From Kitasatospora phosalacinea (GTDB taxonomy: Bacteria; Actinomycetota; Actinomycetes; Streptomycetales; Streptomycetaceae): DNA of 50,079 nucleotides. How positions within the stretch are numbered: the first letter of the stretch is position 1; each line of letters starts with the position of its first letter. Shown one piece after another: positions 28,701 through 37,155 of this stretch. The position numbers were made by a program, and so were the translations under genes. The DNA is taken from assembly GCF_000716545.1 (NCBI RefSeq), contig NZ_JNWZ01000048.1, positions 1-50,079 of the forward strand, written 5' to 3'. The notes beneath the pieces were generated by a model that was not told the origin of the DNA, did no database searches, and saw only the letters and a list, made by a program, of their open reading frames with translations.

Positions 28701-28752
28701 TTGCGCGGGCGTGATGCGGACGCTTCAATCTTGGTTAGGAAACTTTCCTAAC
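28701..28752 (+). promoter_or_regulatory. Chitosanase promoter with overlapping palindromic operator
   Basis: TTGCGC (28701-28706), 17 bases and TTCAAT (28724-28729) form a promoter. A perfect palindrome GTTAGGAAA-C-TTTCCTAAC (28734-28752) covers the expected transcription start. From memory, streptomycete chitosanase genes are repressed by the ROK-family protein CsnR at a palindrome of this type and induced by chitosan oligosaccharides. The csnR gene is not in the window. Confidence 0.8.
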
Positions 28753-28800
28753 CCTCGCTTGCGGGCACCCCTTGCCCGCAGCCGGCAGACGGAGCGTCAG

Positions 28801-29670
28801 ATGCACCTCAGCAAGCACCGCACCGCCCGCACCAACCGCACCGCCCGGGCCGCCCTCGCGGTCCTGGTCGGCGCCCTCCCGCTGACCCTGGCCGCGGCCG
28901 GGACCGGCCACGCCGCCGCCCCCGAGGCGGGCGCCGTGCGCACCGCGGCGGTGGCGGCCGTCGGGCTGGACGACCCGGCCAAGAAGGAGATCGCCATGGA
29001 GCTGGTCTCCTCGGCGGAGAACTCCTCGCTCGACTGGAAGGCCCAGTACAAGTACATCGAGGACATCGGTGACGGCCGCGGCTACACCGCGGGCGTCATC
29101 GGCTTCTGTTCCGGCACCGGTGACATGCTCGAACTCGTCCAGCACTACACCGACCTCAAGCCCGGCAACGTCCTGGCCAAGTACCTGCCCGCGCTGGAGA
29201 GGGTCGACGGCACCGACTCGCACTCCGGCCTCGGCAGCGCCTTCGTCAACGACTGGAAGACCGCCGCCAAGGACACCGTCTTCCAGCGGGCCCAGAACGA
29301 CGAGCGCGACCGGGTGTACTTCAACCCCTCGGTCAAGCAGGCCAAGGCGGACGGGCTGCGCGCGCTCGGCCAGTTCGTCTACTACGACGCCATCGTGATG
29401 CACGGCCCCGGCAGCAGCTCCGACAGCTTCGGCGGGATCCGCGCCACCGCCATGAAGAAGGCCAAGACCCCCGCCCAGGGCGGCGACGAGGCCACCTACC
29501 TGAAGGCCTTCCTGGACGCCCGGAAGGTGATCATGAAGCAGGAGGAGGCGCACGCCGACACCAGCCGGGTCGACACCGAGCAGCTGGTCTTCCTCAACGC
29601 CAAGAACTTCGACCTCAACCCGCCGCTCAAGTGGAAGGTCTACGGCGACCCGTACCAGATCAACGGCTGA
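28801..29670 (+). CDS. csnA: Secreted chitosanase, glycoside hydrolase family 46
   Basis: A 289-residue exported enzyme that cuts chitosan at glucosamine links. Residues 1-~38 are a signal peptide with an Arg/Thr-rich start and AAAGTGHAAA end. The mature domain has the catalytic acid Glu73 (SSAENSSLDW) and base Asp91 (EDIGDGRGYTAG), 18 residues apart as in the known pair Glu22/Asp40 of mature GH46 chitosanases. FCSGTGDM and FNPSVKQAKADG are also typical. A palindromic operator overlaps the promoter, and an intrinsic terminator follows. Confidence 0.95.
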   Translation: MHLSKHRTARTNRTARAALAVLVGALPLTLAAAGTGHAAAPEAGAVRTAAVAAVGLDDPAKKEIAMELVSSAENSSLDWKAQYKYIEDIGDGRGYTAGVIGFCSGTGDMLELVQHYTDLKPGNVLAKYLPALERVDGTDSHSGLGSAFVNDWKTAAKDTVFQRAQNDERDRVYFNPSVKQAKADGLRALGQFVYYDAIVMHGPGSSSDSFGGIRATAMKKAKTPAQGGDEATYLKAFLDARKVIMKQEEAHADTSRVDTEQLVFLNAKNFDLNPPLKWKVYGDPYQING

Positions 29671-29693
29671 CCCCGCCCCCTCCCCCTCCGGCC

Positions 29694-29729
29694 CGAACGG
29701 CCCGGCGCCCGCACGCGCCGGGCCGTTCG
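29694..29729 (+). terminator. Chitosanase terminator
   Basis: A perfect 14-bp stem (29695-29708 with 29715-29728, arm GAACGGCCCGGCGC), extended by one C-G pair, with a 6-base loop lies 24 bases after the stop codon. Confidence 0.87.
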
Positions 29730-29867
29730 CCGCGCCGGCGTTGATTCGCTGACGTACCGTCAACACACTTGCTCCGCACGGTTATTACGGATCGGACACA
29801 TTCGGGGCGGGCGGCCCCGGCGGCTCGTAGCGTCGGCCTCGACCCGTGTCCGGCCCGAGGGGGAACC

Positions 29868-30269
29868 ATGCGCATCCGAGCGAGTGCCACCGCCTGCCCG
29901 ACCGCCGTGCTGGTGCTCGTGCTGGCGGGCTGCGCACCGGGCGGCGGCGGTGGTTCGGCGGCGCAGGGCGCGGACGACACCGGGCGGGCCGCCGCCGGCG
30001 ACGTCGAGGTGACCGCCTGCCGGGTGGACGACGAACTGCGGTGGCCCGCCGCGACCGTCCGGATCACCAACCGCACCGCCACCACCAGCAACTACGTGGT
30101 GCAGATCGCCTTCGAGGACGGCACCGGCCGGCAGGTCACCGTCGGCGTCGCCGCCGCCGGGCCCGTCCCGCCCGGACAGGACGCCGTCGAGCAGGCCCAG
30201 GGCACCGCCGACCCGCACGGCCCGGTCAGCTGCCGGATCGCCGACGTCGCCCGCTACGCCAGCCCCTGA
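29868..30269 (+). CDS. Small lipoprotein with Ig-like/FxLYD-type domain
   Basis: A 133-residue predicted lipoprotein. The signal peptide ends in lipobox LAGC (Cys near residue 23) followed by a Gly/Ser linker. The mature domain (VEVTACRVDDELRWPAATVRITNRTATTSNYVVQIAFED) has the beta-rich 'component of x, with NxT repeats' look of bacterial domains that resemble FxLYD folds. The function is unknown. ATG start with GAGGGGG upstream. Its end overlaps the next, convergent gene by 16 bases. Confidence 0.8.
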   Translation: MRIRASATACPTAVLVLVLAGCAPGGGGGSAAQGADDTGRAAAGDVEVTACRVDDELRWPAATVRITNRTATTSNYVVQIAFEDGTGRQVTVGVAAAGPVPPGQDAVEQAQGTADPHGPVSCRIADVARYASP

Positions 30270-30565
30270 CGCCCTGCCTGGCGCGCGTTCTCGGCGTGCG
30301 GGGTCGCCAGGGCGAGCATCCGGTGCATCACGGCGGGCGGGACGGCCGGGTCGCGCACGGCGTACTCGGCCGTCCTCGGCTCCAGCAGCAGCGCCACCAG
30401 GTCCGGTACCGGCAGCACGGGGTTGCTCCAGGCGCGGTACCGCACCCCCGGGTCGGGGCCGGCGACCAGCGCGGACACCGTCGCGGGGGAGAGCCGGCGG
30501 TCCACCGAGAGGGCCGGGAGCAGCGCGTCCCAGCCGGGGGCGGGGGAGGGAAGTGTCTCTGTCAC
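30254..30565 (-). CDS. Small leucine-rich-variant/HEAT-like protein
   Basis: A 103-residue protein without signal peptide. It holds repeats of about 24 residues of the form DPGVRYRAWSNPVLPVPDLVALL and EYAVRDPAVPPAVMHRMLAL, resembling the leucine-rich repeat variant. Function is unknown, and protein binding is a guess from the fold. ATG 30565 start. The gene is probably real because of its G/C-rich third positions and repeat pattern. Confidence 0.7.
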   Translation of the reverse strand: MTETLPSPAPGWDALLPALSVDRRLSPATVSALVAGPDPGVRYRAWSNPVLPVPDLVALLLEPRTAEYAVRDPAVPPAVMHRMLALATPHAENARQAGRQGLA

Positions 30566-30602
30566 CCGCCGAGGCTACGGCTCGCCGGTCCGGACCGGAC
30601 GG

Positions 30603-30636
30603 TCGGCCGCCCCCGTCACGAAGCCGGGGCGGCCGA
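30603..30636. terminator. Hairpin between the LRV-like gene and the dehydrogenase gene
   Basis: Perfect 11-base arms (30603-30613 TCGGCCGCCCC with 30626-30636) around a 12-base loop lie downstream of the reverse-strand dehydrogenase gene and can end its transcript. Confidence 0.6.
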
Positions 30637-30686
30637 GCGTCCGGCCGGGCGGGGGAGGTCGCAACTCCCCCGGAGGTACGGGTGGT

Positions 30687-31553
30687 TCAGGAGGCGGTGT
30701 AGTCGTAGAAGCCGCGGCCGGACTTGCGGCCCAGCAGGCCCGCGTCGACCATCCGGGACAGCAGCGGGGGCGCCGCGTACAGGGGCTCCTTGTACTCGTC
30801 GTACATCGACTCGGCGATCGAGACGATGGTGTCCAGGCCGATCAGGTCGCACAGGCGCAGCGGGCCCATCGGGTGGGCGCAGCCGGCCTCCATGCCCTTG
30901 TCGATGTCGGCGGCGGTGGCCACGCCGGTCTCGAACATCCGGACGGCGGAGAGCAGGTAGGGGACCAGCAGGGCGTTGACCACGAAGCCGGCCCGGTCGC
31001 GGGCGCGGATCGGCTCCTTGCCGAGCACCTCGACGGCGAACTGCTCGGCCCGGGTGGTGGTCTCGGCGGAGGTGGTCAGGGTCGGGATGACCTCGACCAG
31101 CTTCTGCACCGGCGCCGGGTTGAAGAAGTGCAGGCCGATCACCTGCTCGGGGCGGCCGGTCGCGGCGGCGAGCTTCACGATCGGGATGGAGGAGGTGTTG
31201 GAGGCCAGGACGGCGTCCCGCCGGGTCACCGTCCGGTCGAGGGTCTGGAAGATCTTGACCTTGACGTCCTCGCGCTCGGCGACCGCCTCGACCACCAGGT
31301 CCCGGTCGTGGAAGTCGGTGAGCTCGGTGGTGAAGGACAGCCGGGACAGCGCCGCGTCCCGGTCCGGCTCGGACAGCTTGCCGCGCCGCACCGCGGTCTC
31401 CAGCGAGTTGGTCAGCCTGGTCCGCCCGAGCTCCAGGGCCTCGCCGTTGGCCTCCGAGACCAGCACGTCCAGGCCGGAACGGGCGAAGACCTCGGCGATG
31501 CCCGATCCCATGAGGCCGCAGCCGACTACTCCGACGCGTGCGATGTCGCTCAC
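30687..31553 (-). CDS. 3-hydroxybutyryl-CoA dehydrogenase
   Basis: A 288-residue NAD(P)-dependent dehydrogenase. The Rossmann motif is GVVGCGLMGSGIAE at residues 7-20, the substrate signature is GLHFFNPAPVQKLVEVI, and the C-terminal domain contains GFVVNALLVPYLLSAVRMFE and GPLRLCDLIGLDT. It interconverts acetoacetyl-CoA and 3-hydroxybutyryl-CoA, and is used in fatty acid, polyhydroxybutyrate or ethylmalonyl-CoA metabolism. No partner gene is adjacent. GTG start with AAGGG about 9 bases upstream. Confidence 0.93.
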   Translation of the reverse strand: MSDIARVGVVGCGLMGSGIAEVFARSGLDVLVSEANGEALELGRTRLTNSLETAVRRGKLSEPDRDAALSRLSFTTELTDFHDRDLVVEAVAEREDVKVKIFQTLDRTVTRRDAVLASNTSSIPIVKLAAATGRPEQVIGLHFFNPAPVQKLVEVIPTLTTSAETTTRAEQFAVEVLGKEPIRARDRAGFVVNALLVPYLLSAVRMFETGVATAADIDKGMEAGCAHPMGPLRLCDLIGLDTIVSIAESMYDEYKEPLYAAPPLLSRMVDAGLLGRKSGRGFYDYTAS

Positions 31554-31628
31554 TCAAATGCCCTTCGGACTGAGCCGGGGGTCACCCGGCCGGGAGTTTC
31601 GCGGGCGCCGTGGCCCGCCCGGACGACG

Positions 31629-31656
31629 GTACTACCTGCCTTAACGCCCGTTCACA
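31629..31656 (-). promoter_or_regulatory. Candidate promoter of the 3-hydroxybutyryl-CoA dehydrogenase gene
   Basis: Read on the reverse strand, TGTGAA (31656-31651), 16 bases and TAGTAC (31634-31629) form a moderate promoter about 75 bases before the start codon. The divergent gap 31554-31796 shows no clear palindrome. Confidence 0.4.
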
Positions 31657-31796
31657 TCGGTGCGTCCCGTCGGCGGCGCCGCGCCGGGCGCTGAGCCGAA
31701 CGGGTGGGCAACCGTGGTGCGCCGCGCGCGCTCCCCCCGTGCGCCTCCGGGCGGGGACCACAATGCGGAGGTCCAGCCGGAGGAGGGAGCAGGCAG

Positions 31797-32615
31797 ATGG
31801 GGACGGGGTCACTCACCGGACAGGTCGGACTGGTCACGGGGGCCGGACGCGGCATCGGCCGCGAGATCGCCATCGGGCTCGCCGCCGAGGGCATGGCCGT
31901 CGGTCTGGTCGGCCGCACCCAGGACACGTTGACCGCCACCCTCAAGGAGTGCGTCCGGCACGGCGCCCGCGGCGTCGCCGTCACCGCCGACGTCACCCGC
32001 CCCGGCGCCGTCCGGGAGGCCGTCCGCTCGATCGAGCGCGACCTCGGCCCCGTCGACCTGCTGGTCAACAACGCCGGGCAGGTCGACCACGCCGAGGTGC
32101 CGATCTGGGAGACCGACCCCGCCCAGTGGTGGCAGGTCGTCGAGACCAACCTGCGCGGCCCCTACAACTTGCTGCGCAACGTCCTGCCCGGCATGGTGCG
32201 GCGCCGCAGCGGTCGCGTCATCAACCTCAACAGCGGCTTCGCGCTGCGCCCCGACGGCCACTACACCGCGTACGCCACCTCCAAGGGCGCGCTGCTCCAA
32301 CTCTCCGACAACATCGCCGACTCGGTCGGCAGGCACGGTGTCGTGGTGCTCGACATCAGCCCCGGCGCGGTCGCCACCGAGATGACCGCCGGCATGGCGG
32401 TGTTCCGGGACATGAAGGCCTGGGGCTCCATCCCGTACATGGTCGCCGTCACCGTCGACGCCGCCCGCGGCCGCTTCGACGGCCTGCACGGGCGCTTCCT
32501 GCACGCCGGGCGCGACAACCTGGAGACGCTGGTGGCCTCCGCCCCGGCCATCCGCTCCACCGACGCCCGCACGCTGCGGCTGCGCCCGTACGGGCCGGAC
32601 GACCCGGTGGCGTGA
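31797..32615 (+). CDS. Short-chain dehydrogenase/reductase
   Basis: A 272-residue classical SDR. The cofactor motif is TGAGRGIG (about 14-21), followed by NNAG and the catalytic Tyr159/Lys163 in YATSK with a Ser in NLNSGFAL. It is an NAD(P)-dependent oxidoreductase of unknown substrate. The C-terminal ~40 residues (LHGRFLHAGRDNLETLVASA) have the look of an oxidoreductase acting in secondary or lipid metabolism. ATG start with AGGAGGGA about 10 bases upstream. Confidence 0.92.
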   Translation: MGTGSLTGQVGLVTGAGRGIGREIAIGLAAEGMAVGLVGRTQDTLTATLKECVRHGARGVAVTADVTRPGAVREAVRSIERDLGPVDLLVNNAGQVDHAEVPIWETDPAQWWQVVETNLRGPYNLLRNVLPGMVRRRSGRVINLNSGFALRPDGHYTAYATSKGALLQLSDNIADSVGRHGVVVLDISPGAVATEMTAGMAVFRDMKAWGSIPYMVAVTVDAARGRFDGLHGRFLHAGRDNLETLVASAPAIRSTDARTLRLRPYGPDDPVA

Positions 32616-32669
32616 GGCCCTCCCGGCGGCGGGTCGGGTCGGACGGGGGCCAGGTCCGCGTCCGGCGGG

Positions 32670-33665
32670 TCAGAGGTCGAGCAGGGCGGCCAGGTCGGCG
32701 TCCGGGAGGGAGCCCGCCGGGCGGCCCGCGCGGGCGAAGTCGGCGGCCAGGCGCTGCAGGGCCTCGTTGAGCGGGGTCGGGACGCCGTGCAGGCGGCCCA
32801 GCAGGACGACCTCGCCGTTCAGGTAGTCCGCCTCGATGTCGCCGGTGCCGCGCGCCAGCGACTGCCAGGACGAACCGCCGCCGCGCACCGCGCCCGCCAG
32901 CGGCACCAGCGTCACCCGGTCGCCGCGCCGGGCCCGCTGCTCCTCCTCGGACGGGTGGGCGATCCCGGCGGCCGCCAATGCCGCCCGCCCCTCCGCCCCG
33001 AGCCGCCGCCACACCCGCGTCCGCAGCTCGCCGTCGATCGGACCGGCCACCGCCTCCAGCGCGTTGCCCAGGTTGCTCAGCAGCTTCGCGTACTTCCAGG
33101 CCATCACGTCCGGGGCGGCGTACCCGTCGAAGTGCGAGTCGGCCAGGTCGGCGACGATCCGGGCGGCCGTCCCGTCCGTGCCGTGCGGGTAGCGGCCCAG
33201 GTGCAGCACGCCCGAGCGGGGCGAGCCGGCCGCCGAGACCGCGCCCGGCTCCAGGTGGGAGGAGGGCAGCCACACGCACATGCCGTACACCCGGGCGAAG
33301 CGGCGCAGCGCCAGCCGCTCGTTCTCCACGCCGTTCTGCGCGCACACCAGCGGCAGCCGCTCGCCCGCCGTCCCGCCGCCCGCGACCGGGCGGGGCGCCC
33401 ACCGGTCGAGCAGGGCCGCCGAGTGCTGGGTCTTCACCGCCAGCACCAGCACGTCGTCCGGCGTCAGCTCGACCTCCTCCGGGCCGCCCACCGCCGGGAC
33501 CGCCAGCCGGTGGGTGCCGTCCGGGACGGTCAGGCGCAGGCCGCCGGCGCGCAGCGCCGCCAGGTGCGGGCCGCGGGCGACCAGCAGGACGTCGCGGCCG
33601 CTCTGGTGCAGACGGCCGCCGATGGTGCCGCCGACCGCGCCGGCGCCCAGGAAGAGGTAGCGCAT
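32670..33665 (-). CDS. Ketopantoate reductase (ApbA/PanE) family protein
   Basis: A 331-residue protein with the Rossmann signature MRYLFLGAGAVGGTIGGRL, the middle motif VLAVKTQ, QNGVENE, and the C-terminal helical domain with KYAKLLSNLGNALEAV. The family reduces 2-dehydropantoate to pantoate with NADPH in coenzyme A synthesis, but many paralogues act on other 2-oxoacids. The annotation stays at family level. ATG 33665 matches the family N-terminus, and an upstream in-frame ATG at 33677 adds four residues. No Shine-Dalgarno is visible for either. Confidence 0.88.
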   Translation of the reverse strand: MRYLFLGAGAVGGTIGGRLHQSGRDVLLVARGPHLAALRAGGLRLTVPDGTHRLAVPAVGGPEEVELTPDDVLVLAVKTQHSAALLDRWAPRPVAGGGTAGERLPLVCAQNGVENERLALRRFARVYGMCVWLPSSHLEPGAVSAAGSPRSGVLHLGRYPHGTDGTAARIVADLADSHFDGYAAPDVMAWKYAKLLSNLGNALEAVAGPIDGELRTRVWRRLGAEGRAALAAAGIAHPSEEEQRARRGDRVTLVPLAGAVRGGGSSWQSLARGTGDIEADYLNGEVVLLGRLHGVPTPLNEALQRLAADFARAGRPAGSLPDADLAALLDL

Positions 33666-33696
33666 GGGGAGGAGCATGCCACGGCGGCGGAGCGGT

Positions 33697-34548
33697 TCAG
33701 GCGCAGAGCTCGGAAGCCGTCACCGCGTGCAGGCCCTTCTCCGCGAGGCCGTCCAGGATGTCCGGCAGCGCCGTCACCGTGCCCGGGTGGCCCATGTGCA
33801 GGGCGACCACCGAGCCGGCCGCCGCCGACTTCAGCACCCGGCGGGTCACCGTCTCCGCGCCAGGGTCCGCGTAGTCGCGCGGATCGACGTCGAAGGACAG
33901 CACGTGCGCGTAACCGACCTGCTGCGCCTGCTCCTTGACCATCGCGTTGGCGTACTGCGCGGCGGACGGCCGGAACCAGCGGCCGATCGAACCGGTCAAC
34001 TCCCGCAACCGCTGCGCGCACTGCGCTATCTCCTCGCGCGCCTGCTCCGGGCGCATCGAGCAGATGTCCAGGTGGTTCTGGGTGTGGTTGCCCAACTCGT
34101 GGCCGCCGGACAGGATCCGCTGCGCGATCTGCGGCTGCTCGTCCAGCCAGCTGCCCACCGCCAGCACGGTCAGCCGGGCGCCGCGCTGTTCGGCGGCCTC
34201 CAGCAGCGCGGTGGCGATGGCCGGATCGCCCTGGCCGTGGAAGGTCAGCGCCAGCTGCGGCCTGCTGCGCGGCCCGGTCACCACCTCCTGCGGGGTGTCC
34301 GGGGCCAGCGGGGGCAGCGCGAACGGGGTGGCGGTGGGGGACGGGGACGGGGACGGCGGCGGGGAGGCGCTCGGGCTCGGTCCCGGGGACTCGGTCAGGT
34401 GGGCGGGCTGCGGACGGGCCGCCACCGAGGCGCCGTTCGAACCCTGGCCCCCGGAGGGGTCGCCGCAAGCGGCGGCGAGGCCGCCGGCGGCGCTCAGCAC
34501 GGCCAGGCGGGAGGCGGAACGCAGAACACTGCGGCGGTCGACTGTCAT
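33697..34548 (-). CDS. Polysaccharide-deacetylase-like lipoprotein with altered active site
   Basis: A 283-residue exported protein. A Tat/lipoprotein signal (DRRSVLRSASRLAVLSAAGG, lipobox LAAAC) is followed by a Pro/Ser linker of about 35 residues and a NodB-like fold. The first catalytic motif, usually TFDDGP, reads TFHGQGDP with His104, so the catalytic and metal Asp pair is missing. The zinc-ligand motif HELGNHTQNH and the RPSAAQY motif are kept. It should lie at the outer face of the membrane. Deacetylase activity on peptidoglycan or another glycan is doubtful, and a sugar-binding role is possible. ATG 34548 start. Confidence 0.85.
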   Translation of the reverse strand: MTVDRRSVLRSASRLAVLSAAGGLAAACGDPSGGQGSNGASVAARPQPAHLTESPGPSPSASPPPSPSPSPTATPFALPPLAPDTPQEVVTGPRSRPQLALTFHGQGDPAIATALLEAAEQRGARLTVLAVGSWLDEQPQIAQRILSGGHELGNHTQNHLDICSMRPEQAREEIAQCAQRLRELTGSIGRWFRPSAAQYANAMVKEQAQQVGYAHVLSFDVDPRDYADPGAETVTRRVLKSAAAGSVVALHMGHPGTVTALPDILDGLAEKGLHAVTASELCA

Positions 34549-34695
34549 CGCGGCCCAGCCTAAGCGGACGTCTCGGCGAGGGGGCAACGGCTGCCGCCCG
34601 GACGAGTGGCCGCCCGGCGAAAAGGTGACGGTGCGTGAGGGGGCGGCGGGTGAGGGGCGCAGGGGGCGTGGGGCGGCGCGAGGGGTGCCGGGGTG

Positions 34696-35571
34696 TCAGG
34701 CGGTGGAGCCGAAGAGCAGGGCGGCGGTGACCAGGACGGCACCGAGCAGCTGCGGTCCGGTCGGGGCGGTGCCGGTCAGGAGTGCGCCGGAGAACGTCGC
34801 GGTGAGCGGGATCAGGCCGCCGAACAGGCCCGCCCGGTCGGCCGGGAGCACCGTCAGCGCCGAGTACCAGAGCAGGAACGCGCCGCAGGTCAGCACCAGG
34901 CCCAGGTAGAGCAGCGCCAGCAGCTCGCCGCCGGTGGGCGTCCGCAGCGCGGACGGGGAGAACGCGGCCGCCACCGCGAACAGCGGCACCGCCACCACCG
35001 TGGTGTACGCGGACACCCGGACCGGGCCGAGCCTCGGCAGCAGCGGGACGGCCAGCAGCGAGAAGGCCGCCTCGCACAGCAGGGTGCCGGTCGCCAGCAG
35101 CAGGCCGAGCGCGTCGCCGTGGCCGAAACCCTGGGTGAGCGCCGCGCCGCACACCACCACGGCGGCCGCCGCGAGCAGCCGGGCGGCCGGGCGGCGGCGG
35201 GCCAGCAGCGGGCCCGCGACGCCCAGCAGCAGCGGGGTGCAGCCGACCACGCTGCCGACCACCGCCGGGTCGGTGTGCCGCAGCGCGGCGACCAGCAGCA
35301 GGTTGAAACCGAACAGGCCGGTGCCGGACAGGGCCAGCAGCAGGACGAGTTCGCGCGCCGTCAGCCGGTGCGCGAGCCGCGGCCCGCGGCGGGCCAGCGG
35401 CAGCAGCACCGCCGCGGCCAGGGTGTAGCGCAGCGCCTGGCCGCCGGCCACCGGGTAGGAGGAGAAGGCGGCGCTCACGCCGGTGGAGGCGCCGAGCAGG
35501 GCCATCGCGGCGGCCGCGCGGGCGGAACCCGGCGGCAGGGTGGAGGCGGTGGTGGAGGTGGTGGTTGCCAT
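34696..35571 (-). CDS. EamA/DMT-family transporter
   Basis: A 291-residue protein with about ten membrane segments in two EamA halves (GASTGVSAAFSSYPVAGGQALRYTLAA; and LLALLYLGLVLTCGAFLLWYSALTVLP ... LIPLTATFSGALLTG). Family members export amino acids or metabolites. It is divergent from a MocR regulator with repeats between the genes, so the regulator probably controls it in response to a PLP- or amino-linked signal. ATG 35571 start. Confidence 0.9.
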   Translation of the reverse strand: MATTTSTTASTLPPGSARAAAAMALLGASTGVSAAFSSYPVAGGQALRYTLAAAVLLPLARRGPRLAHRLTARELVLLLALSGTGLFGFNLLLVAALRHTDPAVVGSVVGCTPLLLGVAGPLLARRRPAARLLAAAAVVVCGAALTQGFGHGDALGLLLATGTLLCEAAFSLLAVPLLPRLGPVRVSAYTTVVAVPLFAVAAAFSPSALRTPTGGELLALLYLGLVLTCGAFLLWYSALTVLPADRAGLFGGLIPLTATFSGALLTGTAPTGPQLLGAVLVTAALLFGSTA

Positions 35572-35592
35572 GGGAGCCACGCTAGGAGAGGG

Positions 35593-35644
35593 GTGGTCCG
35601 GTTCCCAGGACCACTCGGGGGGCGGCAGGGAGGACCAATCGGGG
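35593..35644. promoter_or_regulatory. MocR operator between the DMT and MocR genes
   Basis: Direct repeats AGGACCACTCGGGG (35607-35620) and AGGACCAATCGGGG (35631-35644) are 24 bases apart. An inverted copy GTGGTCC (35593-35599) pairs with GGACCAC (35608-35614). Direct plus inverted half-sites in a divergent gap are the known layout of MocR/PdxR operators. Confidence 0.75.
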
Positions 35645-35777
35645 CGGGTAGGTTGGGGAGGACCTGCCGTCACGGCACGCGGCGGCTCGGACTTCCGACG
35701 GGCTCCGGCCGGTGGCGGCACGGCCCCGCCGTCCCCGGGCCGCTGACGGGGCGCGGCGGAGAAGAAGGGGGAGCAGG

Positions 35778-37148
35778 GTGCGGGAGTTGCTGGTCACGTT
35801 GGGGGAGGGCGGCGGCGAGCTGGCCGGGCGGCTGACCAGGGAACTGCGGGCGGCGGTGCGGGACGGGCGGCTGGTGGCCGGGGAGCGGCTGCCCGCGAGC
35901 CGGGCGCTGGCCGCGCAGTTGGGCGTCTCGCGCGGGGTGGTGGTCGAGGCGTACGAGCAACTCGCCGCCGAGGGCTACCTGGTGGGGCGGCAGGGGTCGG
36001 GCACCCGGGTCGCGGAGGGGGTGGCGGCCGAGCAGCCCGAGGCGGGCGTCCGGGCGCCGGCGGCGGATCCGCGCTACGACCTGAAGCCGGGCTCGCCCGA
36101 CCTGGGGGCGTTCCCCCGGGCCGCCTGGGCCGGGGCGGTGCGACGGGCGCTGCAGGGGGCCGCGAACCGGGACCTGGGGTACGGCGATCCGGCCGGACTG
36201 CCGCGGCTGCGCGGGGAGTTGGCCGGGTACCTGGGCCGGGTGCGGGCGGTGGCGGCGCGGCCGGAGCGGGTGAGCGTGGTCAGCGGGGTCGGGCAGGGCC
36301 TGGCGCTGCTGGTGCCGGTGCTGGCCCGGCACGGGCGGCGGCGGATCGCGCTGGAGGATCCGGGCTCGCCCGGCACGCTGGAGCTGCTGCGCGCCCACGG
36401 CGTCGACCCGGTCGGCGTCCCGGTCGACCAGGAGGGCCTGGTGGTAAGGGAGTTGGCGGCGAGCGGGGCCGACGCGGTGCTGGTCACCCCCGCCCACCAG
36501 TACCCGACCGGCGTCGCGCTGTCGGCCCGTCGGCGCGGTGAACTCGCCGCCTGGGCGAGGGCCGGCGGGCTGGTGGTGGAGGACGACTACGACGCCGAGT
36601 TCCGCTACGACCGCGAACCGCTGGGCGCCGTCCAGGGGTTGGCGCCCGAGCGGACGGTGTACCTGGGCTCGCTCAGCAAGACCCTGGCGCCCGGACTGCG
36701 GCTCGGCTGGGCGGTGCTGCCCTCCTGGCTGGTCGAGGACTTCCGGGAGGCCAAGCGGTACGCCGACCTCGGCACCGGCGCGATCGACCAACTCGCCTTC
36801 GCCGCGCTGCTGGAGGGCGGCGGCTACGACCGCCACCTGCGCGCCGTCCGCCCCCGCTACCGGGCCCGCCGCGACGCGCTGGCCGCCGGCCTGCGCGCGC
36901 ACCTCCCGGGGGCCGGGCTGCGCGGCGTCGCCGCCGGGCTGCACCTGTACGCCGAACTGCCGCCCGGCGTGGGCGAGTCGGAGCTGACGGCGGCGGCGCT
37001 GCGGCACGGCGTGCGGGTCGCGCCGGTCGCGCCCGGGCGGCTGGCGCCCGGCCCGGCGGCCGTCGCGCTCGGGTACGCCGGGCTCGCCGAGCAGCGGTTG
37101 CGCGAGGCGGCGGCGCTGCTCGGCGCGGCGTACCGGGAGATGGGTTGA
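35778..37148 (+). CDS. MocR/PdxR-type regulator (GntR helix-turn-helix fused to aminotransferase)
   Basis: A 456-residue chimeric regulator. Residues ~10-80 are a GntR winged helix (LPASRALAAQLGVSRGVVVEAYEQLAAEGYL). Residues ~100-456 are a class I aminotransferase fold with the PLP lysine in YLGSLSKTLAPGLRLGW. PLP or an amino compound is the effector in the family. It divergently faces the DMT transporter, and repeats in the gap fit autoregulation and transporter control. GTG 35778 is chosen because the GntR domain begins just after it. Confidence 0.9.
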   Translation: MRELLVTLGEGGGELAGRLTRELRAAVRDGRLVAGERLPASRALAAQLGVSRGVVVEAYEQLAAEGYLVGRQGSGTRVAEGVAAEQPEAGVRAPAADPRYDLKPGSPDLGAFPRAAWAGAVRRALQGAANRDLGYGDPAGLPRLRGELAGYLGRVRAVAARPERVSVVSGVGQGLALLVPVLARHGRRRIALEDPGSPGTLELLRAHGVDPVGVPVDQEGLVVRELAASGADAVLVTPAHQYPTGVALSARRRGELAAWARAGGLVVEDDYDAEFRYDREPLGAVQGLAPERTVYLGSLSKTLAPGLRLGWAVLPSWLVEDFREAKRYADLGTGAIDQLAFAALLEGGGYDRHLRAVRPRYRARRDALAAGLRAHLPGAGLRGVAAGLHLYAELPPGVGESELTAAALRHGVRVAPVAPGRLAPGPAAVALGYAGLAEQRLREAAALLGAAYREMG

Positions 37149-37155
37149 CGCTCCG

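Noticed and set aside
29730..29867. tRNA or small RNA between the chitosanase and the lipoprotein genes
   Set aside because: No cloverleaf, T-loop GGTTCGAAT-like motif or terminator was found in this gap.
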